Origin: Chitinophagales bacterium
GTDB lineage: Bacteria > Bacteroidota > Bacteroidia > Chitinophagales > UBA2359
Assembly (NCBI GenBank): GCA_020629335.1
Contig: JAHDDN010000422.1
Span: forward strand, 1 to 5,015
Reading direction: 5' to 3'
DNA: 5,015 bases
Part shown: positions 1 through 4,994 of the stretch, one piece after another
Position numbering within the stretch: position 1 is the stretch's first letter
How the letters are laid out: each line of letters opens with the position of its first letter
The notes under the pieces: generated by a model
Seen by the model: the letters and a program-made list of their open reading frames with translations, nothing else
What the model was told of the DNA's origin: nothing
Database searches by the model: none
Made by a program: the position numbers and the translations under genes

Positions 1-9
1 CAAACAATT

Positions 10-636
10 TCAAATATCAAGATTTATTTTTTTCATTACTGTTTCTAATAATTTAGTTCTAGTTAAATGGCATTTCTTATACTTTTTACCACTTCCACAA
101 AAACAGACATCATTACGACCTCTTTTAGTCCTCATATCCATAAGAAACTGTCTTATCTTACTTCTATCCATAGTATTGAATTCTTCTTCTAATGCTTGCC
201 AGACTCCTTCTCCATGATGAGCATATTCACCATTTTTATACTCGCCAAATTCTTGTCTATATAATTGATTCGCATAAAAAGGCCTTACATATTTTAAGAT
301 AAAATCCAATAAAGAAATCCCTGATTTAGCAACTTCTTCTTTTTCGATTATACTACAAACACAACACTCACCAGTATTGGGAGATATATGCCAATCATTT
401 TCCCAAGGAAATATTTTAGATTCATCCAGTAATACAGGGAACTCCTTTGGATAGCTATGATGGAAATATACAGATGCACGAAAGGTTCCCCAATGGTTCC
501 CTTCGTTATCGGAAATTTCAAAGTCATCTGTTATCTTATAGGGGTATATTTTTCCTTTACTATACTCATATTCCATAAATGGAAATTCGTTTTGAACCAT
601 TTTTAGGTCTCTAGTAAATTGTTTTTTTTCCATCAT
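10..636 (-). CDS. E2-like conjugating protein of short type II CBASS, with C-terminal SEC-C zinc motif
   Basis: This is a 208-aa stand-alone ubiquitin-E2-like protein. The E2 fold region covers roughly residues 1-150. A 'YFHHSYPKEFP' strand-loop (57-67) resembles the YPxxPP segment of E2 enzymes. H83 followed by NTGECCV aligns with the HPN...GxxCL active site, which makes C92 the likely catalytic cysteine, with C91 and C94 close by. Residues 173-191 form a SEC-C zinc motif (C178, C180, C189, H190; CxCx8CH), a metal-binding tail first known from SecA. There is no E1 adenylation domain, unlike full Cap2. In E2-only CBASS the E2 is known to act on the CD-NTase and tune its activity; that role is inferred here from context. 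The ATG-ATG start lies 26 nt inside the CD-NTase gene. An in-frame stop just upstream excludes a longer start. The TGA stop is at 10-12, so the gene is complete. Confidence is high for E2 and SEC-C, moderate for the exact catalytic Cys. Confidence 0.88.
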   Translation of the reverse strand: MMEKKQFTRDLKMVQNEFPFMEYEYSKGKIYPYKITDDFEISDNEGNHWGTFRASVYFHHSYPKEFPVLLDESKIFPWENDWHISPNTGECCVCSIIEKEEVAKSGISLLDFILKYVRPFYANQLYRQEFGEYKNGEYAHHGEGVWQALEEEFNTMDRSKIRQFLMDMRTKRGRNDVCFCGSGKKYKKCHLTRTKLLETVMKKINLDI

Positions 637-1591
637 AATATGGCTTATTATCTCCTACAATAGCACCAAGAGCTTCTTTACTACCCGTAGATACAGGTTT
701 AGGTTCAAGTGGATATCTCTTGCCTAAATGCTTCTTCCATAGCTTAGTCGCTTCATGTTTGGAATTCTCATCTATAGCTTTCTTAGCATCATCAATTAAG
801 CTTGTCAATGCATTCATAAAGTTTGTCTTGAAGGTGCTATCGTATCTTTCCAAAAGATCATCATTTGGCGTTGCTGGTATGATGCATTCCCATTCTTCAT
901 TAAGACCATTATATATCTCAAGTAATGTGTAATAAAGAGCTTTATCATCTCTATCTTCTGCTTCTTCAAAATGCTTACATGCCAAAACAGTTAATGTCAA
1001 ACCATTTGGCATTTTATGGTTTTTAGATACTTGATCAGCCCAGCCTTTTAGATACCTGATCAATCTTCTCAACTGATATCCTTTAGTAGCTACCTCGTCA
1101 TCAAGCCAGTCAGTAAATTCTTGTGGATCACTTTCTTCCAGATCACTATTTTTTACCACCAATAAAGGATGATCCATATCCTCAGTTTTATAATATACTG
1201 GATAGTCAATATGGTATGGCCCTAATCTACTTGGTTTATAGAAATTTCGTACACATCTTGATTTATGAGCAGGAGTAGTACTTGTACTCCCTGTTAGAGC
1301 TTCTACAATCCATTTTTGTAAGGTTGTTCCAGTCACAGAATTCTCTGGATTTCGATCTACATATATGCCGTCATCTTGATCACAATCTTCAGCTCTTGTG
1401 CGAATATTTAAGTGACTCTTGTGACTACCTTGTATCCAAAAACTTATAGGATATTCAGGGTGATTTTCTACAAACCATTTTTCGATCCTTTTTCTAGATT
1501 TTTTCCGAGAGGTAATCATCGTGTCTCTTTTTGATTTAGGGATTCTTAACTCTTCATTATACTCATGAAACTGCTTATTAGTGTCTGCCAT
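611..1591 (-). CDS. CBASS CD-NTase (cGAS/DncV-like cyclic nucleotide synthase)
   Basis: This 326-aa protein is a cGAS/DncV-like nucleotidyltransferase, which makes a cyclic di- or oligonucleotide second messenger from NTPs. The polymerase-beta-like core is visible. G55-S56 is the GS motif, D71-x-D73 within DCDQDDGIY is the first metal-binding acidic pair (compare the DLDDG of DncV), and D129 in YHIDYPVYY is the third acidic residue. A basic N-terminus (K30-R35) precedes the core, and a helical C-terminal half follows. The length suits the family. The product cannot be read from sequence; the CapV-type effector next door makes 3',3'-cGAMP plausible, since CapV is a cGAMP-activated lipase in the Vibrio system. 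The gene starts 3 nt after the phospholipase stop, so translation is probably coupled. Its last 26 nt overlap the E2 gene. The C-terminus ends in ...KKTIY rather than the terminal Gly or Ala seen in some conjugated CD-NTases. Clade assignment is not attempted. Confidence 0.92.
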   Translation of the reverse strand: MADTNKQFHEYNEELRIPKSKRDTMITSRKKSRKRIEKWFVENHPEYPISFWIQGSHKSHLNIRTRAEDCDQDDGIYVDRNPENSVTGTTLQKWIVEALTGSTSTTPAHKSRCVRNFYKPSRLGPYHIDYPVYYKTEDMDHPLLVVKNSDLEESDPQEFTDWLDDEVATKGYQLRRLIRYLKGWADQVSKNHKMPNGLTLTVLACKHFEEAEDRDDKALYYTLLEIYNGLNEEWECIIPATPNDDLLERYDSTFKTNFMNALTSLIDDAKKAIDENSKHEATKLWKKHLGKRYPLEPKPVSTGSKEALGAIVGDNKPYYDGKKTIY

Positions 1592-1594
1592 TGT

Positions 1595-2671
1595 TTAAAA
1601 TTTATAAGTTTTGGGATTATTAAAAAAATGTTCTATCTCATGCCATTTTGAACTTGTATAGTCATCTCCTACATCCTGTCCGTATGTAGTTAAAGTTTGG
1701 ATAGCCTTAGTAGAAGTGTTATCCATTTCGATATATTTCAATTGATTAGTTGATAATGGAGGTGGGGATAATCTGTAGTAAAACCCACCACCAAGAGTTA
1801 CAAGCTTTTTGACTTGATACCCTGTAATGTAATCTGAGCCTATCATAGCTGCCCCTATAAGTTTATGCTTCCACCTCAAAAACGATCTTTTTGTAGATAT
1901 GAAAGGCTTTTCACCTATAGGCTGTGATGGTAATCCAATGGATAAAAATGAGATATTGTCATACAGTATATCTGGATGCACATTCTCTTTATCTATGCCT
2001 ATGAAGTGATCCATAGCTTCTGTATAGGCAATCATACTTGGATTATTATTGAAAATGCCACCATCAACATACTGATCTCCTTCAATAGCAACAGCTGGTA
2101 GGTAAGTAGGAGCTGCAGATGTTGCCAACCCAACCTCCATCATAGTAAATCGTCCATCTCTATGATAGTGGCCAAATGGCTTTTTAAATACAGAAGGCCT
2201 ACCCTTAGTAATATTAAATGAAGGGATACACATCAAATGGTTAGCATCGTTCATCGTCTGATAGTCTCCAAGCAACTCTTTTAAAGCTGCCTTCAATTTA
2301 TCATTGTCGTACTTTGTACCAAGACATACCTGAGAAAACAATCGCCATTTTCTCATCATCCAATTTTCATAAGGAAAGATTAAAGGGCCATGTTCTTTAT
2401 AGAAGCGAGCTATTTCTTTACAAGGTATCCCTCTAGTGATACCCAATGCTAACAGACCTCCAGTAGATGTACCACAAATCATATCAAAATATTCGCCGAT
2501 TGGCTTTCCTGTCTTCTCCTCTATCTGAGCTAATAGTTTAGCTGCATAGAGTCCTTTAATTCCACCACCATCAAGAGACAGTATCTTAAAGTTAGTAGAT
2601 TTTATTATCTTGTGTTCAGTTCGATCTAAGAGCAGTGAATCAAGATTGTTTTCTGCAAGTTTATGCGTCAT
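1595..2671 (-). CDS. capV: Patatin-like phospholipase, CBASS effector (CapV type)
   Basis: This 358-aa patatin-family phospholipase is the first gene of the CBASS operon. Family knowledge: on binding the cyclic nucleotide, CapV hydrolyses membrane phospholipids and kills or arrests the infected cell. All catalytic features are present. The oxyanion-hole motif DGGGIKG is at 34-40. The nucleophile elbow GTSTG at 67-71 carries Ser69. The dyad aspartate is D203 in VDGGIFNNNP. The N-terminal 25 residues are polar and there is no signal peptide or membrane helix, so the enzyme is cytosolic until activated. The region after about residue 215 to the end is the variable part where ligand sensing would lie. 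The start is fixed: an in-frame TAA lies 24 nt upstream and no other ATG intervenes. No Shine-Dalgarno sequence is seen. The start codon forms one end of a perfect inverted repeat at 2669-2700. The symbol is assigned by architecture and context, not by alignment. Confidence 0.92.
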   Translation of the reverse strand: MTHKLAENNLDSLLLDRTEHKIIKSTNFKILSLDGGGIKGLYAAKLLAQIEEKTGKPIGEYFDMICGTSTGGLLALGITRGIPCKEIARFYKEHGPLIFPYENWMMRKWRLFSQVCLGTKYDNDKLKAALKELLGDYQTMNDANHLMCIPSFNITKGRPSVFKKPFGHYHRDGRFTMMEVGLATSAAPTYLPAVAIEGDQYVDGGIFNNNPSMIAYTEAMDHFIGIDKENVHPDILYDNISFLSIGLPSQPIGEKPFISTKRSFLRWKHKLIGAAMIGSDYITGYQVKKLVTLGGGFYYRLSPPPLSTNQLKYIEMDNTSTKAIQTLTTYGQDVGDDYTSSKWHEIEHFFNNPKTYKF

Positions 2672-2700
2672 AATATAAAAATTTGAGATTCTATATTATG
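2669..2700. promoter_or_regulatory. Inverted repeat spanning the capV start codon, candidate operator or mRNA hairpin
   Basis: CATAATATA (2669-2677) and TATATTATG (2692-2700) are exact reverse complements, 9 bp each, separated by 14 bp. The half-site centres are 23 bp apart, about two helical turns, as suits a dimeric DNA-binding protein. The left arm includes the capV ATG (complement of 2669-2671). In capV mRNA the arms could also pair and bury the AUG. Whether it acts as operator, RNA structure or neither is inference; A/T-only arms arise more easily by chance in this composition. Confidence 0.5.
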
Positions 2701-2732
2701 TAGCTCCTTTACAGAATATTTTTTGCCACTCT
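2672..2732. promoter_or_regulatory. Divergent promoter region between capV and the sigma-like gene
   Basis: Only 61 bp separate the two opposite start codons, so both promoters must lie here or inside the opposing genes. I found no convincing sigma-70 or Bacteroidota (TTTG / TAnnTTTG) pair on either strand. TTTG at 2682-2685 and TATTTTTTG at 2717-2725 are partial matches at the wrong spacing. The absence of a standard promoter would fit dependence on an alternative sigma factor, but it is not proof of it. Confidence 0.55.
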
Positions 2733-2743
2733 ATGGCAAAAAA
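2719..2743. promoter_or_regulatory. Inverted repeat spanning the sigma-like gene start codon
   Basis: TTTTTTGCCA (2719-2728) and TGGCAAAAAA (2734-2743) are exact reverse complements of 10 bp with a 5-bp loop CTCTA. The ATG of the sigma-like gene (2733-2735) sits at the loop/right-arm junction, so a hairpin in the plus-strand transcript would mask the start codon. As DNA it is a compact 25-bp palindrome that could be an autoregulatory operator. The GCCA/TGGC core makes it less likely to be chance than an A/T-only repeat. Confidence 0.5.
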
Positions 2744-3347
2744 AAACATTTTTAGAGCTATTATGAAAAAAGAAAGGAAATATGCAACACATATAGAGAT
2801 AGAAAGTCGCCTTAAAGAATTAAATATTTCGAAGCTTTTAAAAAAGCTTGAAAATTTCGCAAAGTTCAATTTGTATGATCATCATGAGAATAGAGCTTTT
2901 GATGTTGTTAATCAGGCATTTGATAAGCTATTAACTCAAGAAAGAAAGTGGTATAATGGAGATTCTATCGAAAAAACCTTATTTGGTGCAGTAAGAAGTT
3001 TATGCAATAATGAAAACAAAAAACTTGCGAGAAAATGGAAAACTGATGTAGTTGAAATAGAAATTGAAGATATCTGTGACACTATTGTCCTTGACCAGTT
3101 AGAGGAATTAAAAATCAAAGAATTAAAACAAATAGCAATCCAAACGTTACAGGATCACGATCCACCACCAGATTATTTAGAAGAACTTATTTTTGAATGT
3201 TGGATTGAAGGGCTAACTAAACAACAAGAAATTACTGAATATTTAGAAAAGGATATTGTTGAAATAAGAAAAGGAGTAAAAAGACTAAAAAGAAAATTAG
3301 GTTCCATTCAGGATAAATTTTTAAAAATGGGTTATGAAAAAAAATAA
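2733..3347 (+). CDS. Diverged sigma-70-like (ECF-type) DNA-binding protein
   Basis: This 204-aa protein has the layout of a small sigma-70 family factor. Residues 53-102 (FDVVNQAFDKLL...IEKTLFGAVRSLCNNENKKLARKWK) resemble region 2: the helix that contacts core polymerase, then the arginine/lysine-rich helix that recognises the -10 region. Residues 125-140 form an acidic/helical linker. Residues 148-190 (LEELIFECWIEGLTKQQEITEYL...RKGVKRLKRKL) match the region 4 pattern, a helix-turn-helix ending in a basic recognition helix. A basic N-terminal extension of about 35 residues is extra compared with minimal ECF factors. Similarity is judged by eye and is distant, so it could be a sigma-derived DNA-binding regulator that no longer binds polymerase. 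It starts 61 bp from capV in the opposite direction and overlaps the next gene by 14 nt. Codons 2-5 contain a run of nine A. M11 is an alternative start. I infer that it controls the CBASS operon and/or its own. Confidence 0.72.
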   Translation: MAKKNIFRAIMKKERKYATHIEIESRLKELNISKLLKKLENFAKFNLYDHHENRAFDVVNQAFDKLLTQERKWYNGDSIEKTLFGAVRSLCNNENKKLARKWKTDVVEIEIEDICDTIVLDQLEELKIKELKQIAIQTLQDHDPPPDYLEELIFECWIEGLTKQQEITEYLEKDIVEIRKGVKRLKRKLGSIQDKFLKMGYEKK

Positions 3348-3756
3348 AATATGGGAATCAATTGAAGAAGGTCTCTTAGATTACTATTTATCAATAGACT
3401 ATTCCTTGCCAATAAATGAAGCCGTATCTGAAGAAGTATCTTCATATGGAACTGGTAATGATAAATATAAAAAGTTGGCTAAAAGAATTCTATTTAAGGC
3501 TAAAATAGCTACAAAAAAATCTATACAAACCAAAGTTATATCAATCAGTGAGGCATCAGGGAAATTAACTGCATTAGATAAGGAGTTAGAAGGAAATGTA
3601 TTTCCAATTTTCAAAAAACATATTGAAAAGTATGGATTAGCAGCAAATTATAGAAACTTTGATTCTATCACTAAGGAAGAAATGATAAATATATTAAAGC
3701 AATTGAATTTAACATTTTTATTTGATGAGATAGAATCTAAATTAAAGGATGAATAA
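3334..3756 (+). CDS. Unrecognised 140-aa soluble protein between sigma-like factor and metallopeptidase
   Basis: I do not recognise this family. The 140 residues are predominantly helical by composition, with no signal peptide, no hydrophobic membrane segment, no cysteines and no metal motif. An acidic N-terminus (WESIEEGLLDYY, 7-18) is followed by a lysine-rich central part (45-70). A C-terminal helical region from about 95 contains YGLAANYRNFDSITKEEM and ends in an acidic KLKDE. The gene overlaps the sigma-like gene by 14 nt and the metallopeptidase gene by 8 nt (ATG at 3749 against TAA at 3754-3756), so the three are translationally coupled and probably made in fixed proportions. The position suggests, as inference only, a partner of the sigma-like protein such as a soluble anti-sigma, and a possible substrate of the downstream protease. 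An antitoxin-like or sensor role is equally open. Confidence 0.8.
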   Translation: MKKNKIWESIEEGLLDYYLSIDYSLPINEAVSEEVSSYGTGNDKYKKLAKRILFKAKIATKKSIQTKVISISEASGKLTALDKELEGNVFPIFKKHIEKYGLAANYRNFDSITKEEMINILKQLNLTFLFDEIESKLKDE

Positions 3757-4537
3757 AGGAAAAGCAACAGCGATTAAGTTAAGAAAAGAAATTGGAATGG
3801 AAGATCCGACTGATTTCTCTTTAGAAGATGTTATTGTTGCACATGGCGGCTACCTGCAGTTTAGGCCAATGGGAAGTGTTGATGGTAGAATCGTGTATGG
3901 AAAACAAATATCATCTATTTTTATCAATTCAGAAATTAAGTATGAAGGAAGAAAAAGATTTGCTTTAGCACATGAACTGGGTCACCTATTAATGCACAAA
4001 GGAATTCGTGTTCACGATGACAAATTGGATTCAGAATGGTTTTTGAGTACTTCGTCAAATCTTAAAAATGGAGAACAAGAATGGGAGGCAAATCAGTTTG
4101 CAACTGAGTATTTGATGCCTATGGATTTGTTTTGTTATGAGGCAAATAAATCTTTCGGACCAGAGCTTATTCATATATTAGCTGATCGTTTCATGACGAG
4201 TTTGACTTCTGTAGCATATAGGTATTTGGATTCAGGCTTACACCCAATTGCTATATTTCATATATTTGAAGGTAAAGTTAAGTTTTGGAAAAAATCTTCT
4301 GATTTAAAGGTATATATTAAAAATCTAACAAAGTTATCTCCACCTGATGATTCTGTTGCAATGGAGTATATTGTAGAGAATTATGAACCTATTTACAAGA
4401 GAGCAGAGTTAAAGCAGTCAATTAGCAAATCTACTTGGTTTGAACTTAATAATAGTGAAGAAGACACTGAATTCTTTGAATATTGCATAGTGACTAAATC
4501 ATATAAAAACATCCTAAGCATTATTTGGGAAGCATAA
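3749..4537 (+). CDS. ImmA/IrrE-family zinc metallopeptidase (CapP-like by context)
   Basis: This 262-aa member of the ImmA/IrrE (DUF955) family is a cytosolic zinc peptidase type that cleaves transcription regulators. The catalytic motif HELGH is at 75-79 (H75 and H79 bind zinc, E76 is the base), preceded by RKRFALA as is typical. The third ligand is probably E113 in EWEANQFATEYLMP (111-124), the conserved E-A-N-x-F-A-x-x-L-M-P signature. Residues 1-65 form the N-terminal part with a short helical segment and a beta strand pair. Residues from about 165 to 262 form an additional C-terminal domain ending in SIIWEA, where a signal could be sensed. No HTH is fused to it. Known relatives: ImmA cleaves ImmR, IrrE/PprI cleaves DdrO, and CapP cleaves CapH beside CBASS operons. 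Here the likely substrate is one of the two upstream proteins. The gene overlaps its upstream neighbour by 8 nt and is the last of its operon. Confidence 0.9.
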   Translation: MNKGKATAIKLRKEIGMEDPTDFSLEDVIVAHGGYLQFRPMGSVDGRIVYGKQISSIFINSEIKYEGRKRFALAHELGHLLMHKGIRVHDDKLDSEWFLSTSSNLKNGEQEWEANQFATEYLMPMDLFCYEANKSFGPELIHILADRFMTSLTSVAYRYLDSGLHPIAIFHIFEGKVKFWKKSSDLKVYIKNLTKLSPPDDSVAMEYIVENYEPIYKRAELKQSISKSTWFELNNSEEDTEFFEYCIVTKSYKNILSIIWEA

Positions 4538-4569
4538 TTACTTACCAATTTAGAACTCCTTTAATCTCA

Positions 4570-4584
4570 AAATGCCCCGCATTT
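4570..4584 (+). terminator. Small hairpin downstream of the metallopeptidase gene, possible weak terminator
   Basis: AAATGC (4570-4575) and GCATTT (4579-4584) pair perfectly around a CCC loop, 33 nt after the metallopeptidase stop codon. No T-tract follows, so termination is uncertain. It may act together with the next hairpin as a 3'-end structure. Confidence 0.3.
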
Positions 4585-4596
4585 CACAATACTAAA

Positions 4597-4628
4597 TATG
4601 ATTGCGCCACATAGTGGAAAAAATCATA
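4597..4628. repeat. Two-part hairpin downstream of the plus-strand operon
   Basis: TATGATT (4597-4603) pairs with AATCATA (4622-4628). Inside it CCAC (4607-4610) pairs with GTGG (4614-4617) around an ATA loop, leaving an internal loop GCG/AAAA. It could be a 3'-end stabiliser or a factor-dependent terminator of the plus-strand operon, or a fragment of a dispersed repeat. There is no U-tract behind it. Confidence 0.4.
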
Positions 4629-4800
4629 CTCAGCCCCCTTCAGCTAAAGCCTCAAGCCATTAGAGGAAATGCAATTTTAGGCCGATGCTTTTTGCCTGCC
4701 TTGCGTAGGATATTACTTCTTTTCAAGCATTCTCTATCAAGTGGTTCTTTCACTTCGTTCAGAAGGACAGCTCTTTTAGCAATGAGCAATTAGTATTGTG

Positions 4801-4840
4801 CAATGGCAAGAATCACAAACGAGACGCTTGCGATAGAGAG
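4801..4840 (+). repeat. Dispersed repeat unit, copy 1
   Basis: This begins CAATGGCAAGAATCACAA and continues with an imperfect palindrome around CGAGACGCTTGCGA, then AGAGAG. It matches copy 3 at 4955-4994 over its length with several substitutions and one indel. The palindrome here is partly degraded: TCACAAACG against CGCTTGCGA has two mismatches. Confidence 0.7.
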
Positions 4841-4842
4841 TG

Positions 4843-4865
4843 CAATGGCAAAAGCTTGCGACAGA
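4843..4865 (+). repeat. Dispersed repeat unit, copy 2, internally deleted
   Basis: CAATGGCAA (4843-4851) is followed directly by AGCTTGCGACAGA, so both ends of the unit are kept while about 16 bp of the middle, including the left palindrome arm, are missing relative to copy 1. It lies immediately beside copy 1. Confidence 0.5.
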
Positions 4866-4889
4866 TGTAGGTAATAACAAATTAAAAAG

Positions 4890-4927
4890 AAAAAATCCCG
4901 TAGGGACGTTGCATTGCAACGTCCTAC
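4890..4927 (-). terminator. Palindrome with T-tract, probable intrinsic terminator on the minus strand
   Basis: GACGTTGCA (4905-4913) and TGCAACGTC (4915-4923) are a perfect 9-bp inverted repeat. The stem extends by G4904-C4924 and, past a bulged G4903, by GTA/TAC (4900-4902 with 4925-4927). Read on the minus strand, the stem is followed by GGGA and six T (4890-4895), as in a Rho-independent terminator for a minus-strand gene lying to the right of the window. The same GTAGGGACGTTGCA-type palindrome is, to my recollection, a common dispersed intergenic repeat, so it may be mobile or reused. Confidence 0.6.
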
Positions 4928-4954
4928 AACTACAACGCCCTTTTAAGGTATTTC

Positions 4955-4994
4955 CAATGGCAAGAATCACAAGCGGGCGCTTGTGACAGAGGGG
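4955..4994 (+). repeat. Dispersed repeat unit, copy 3, with perfect palindrome
   Basis: This starts with the same CAATGGCAAGAATCACAA as copy 1. The core TCACAAGCG (4967-4975) and CGCTTGTGA (4978-4986) is an exact 9-bp inverted repeat around GG. Substitutions relative to copy 1 restore pairing in the stem, which is the pattern expected of a REP-like hairpin element. Confidence 0.7.

Noticed and set aside
720..932. Open frame on the plus strand inside the CD-NTase gene
   Set aside because: It is antisense to a gene with clear catalytic motifs, and its translation has no recognisable features.
10..2671. Full type II CBASS with Cap2 (E1-E2) and Cap3
   Set aside because: The E2 protein is only 208 aa with no adenylation domain, and no JAB motif is encoded in the window; genes beyond position 1 cannot be seen.
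2701..2710. AAAGGAG on the minus strand as capV Shine-Dalgarno
   Set aside because: It lies about 30 nt upstream of the only possible capV ATG, too far to act as a ribosome binding site.
2936..3118. Minus-strand open frame inside the sigma-like gene
   Set aside because: Low-complexity Ser/Phe-rich translation typical of antisense to AT-rich helical coding sequence.
3399..3614. Minus-strand open frame inside the 140-aa gene
   Set aside because: Antisense shadow. The sense gene is supported by overlaps on both sides.
3334..4537. Toxin-antitoxin pair of the 140-aa protein with the ImmA/IrrE protein
   Set aside because: No toxin family is recognisable in the 140-aa protein, and the three-gene overlap with a sigma-like factor fits a regulatory module better; not fully excluded.
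4602..4793. 63-codon plus-strand frame in the tail
   Set aside because: It runs through hairpin and dispersed-repeat sequence, lacks a leader or motif, and looks like chance.
4538..4800. Retron-like or other structured ncRNA accompanying the defence genes
   Set aside because: Only short separate hairpins are seen, and no reverse transcriptase or conserved flanking inverted repeats are present.
4776..4970. 64-codon minus-strand frame rich in Cys
   Set aside because: It is made almost wholly of the repeat copies and the terminator palindrome; the Cys pattern reflects repeat sequence, not a zinc protein.
4895..4990. Integron attC site
   Set aside because: The palindromes lack recognisable R' and R'' core sites in the needed order, and no integrase is present.
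4801..4994. CRISPR-like array
   Set aside because: Only three unequal copies with irregular spacing (about 2 bp and about 90 bp), and no cas gene.
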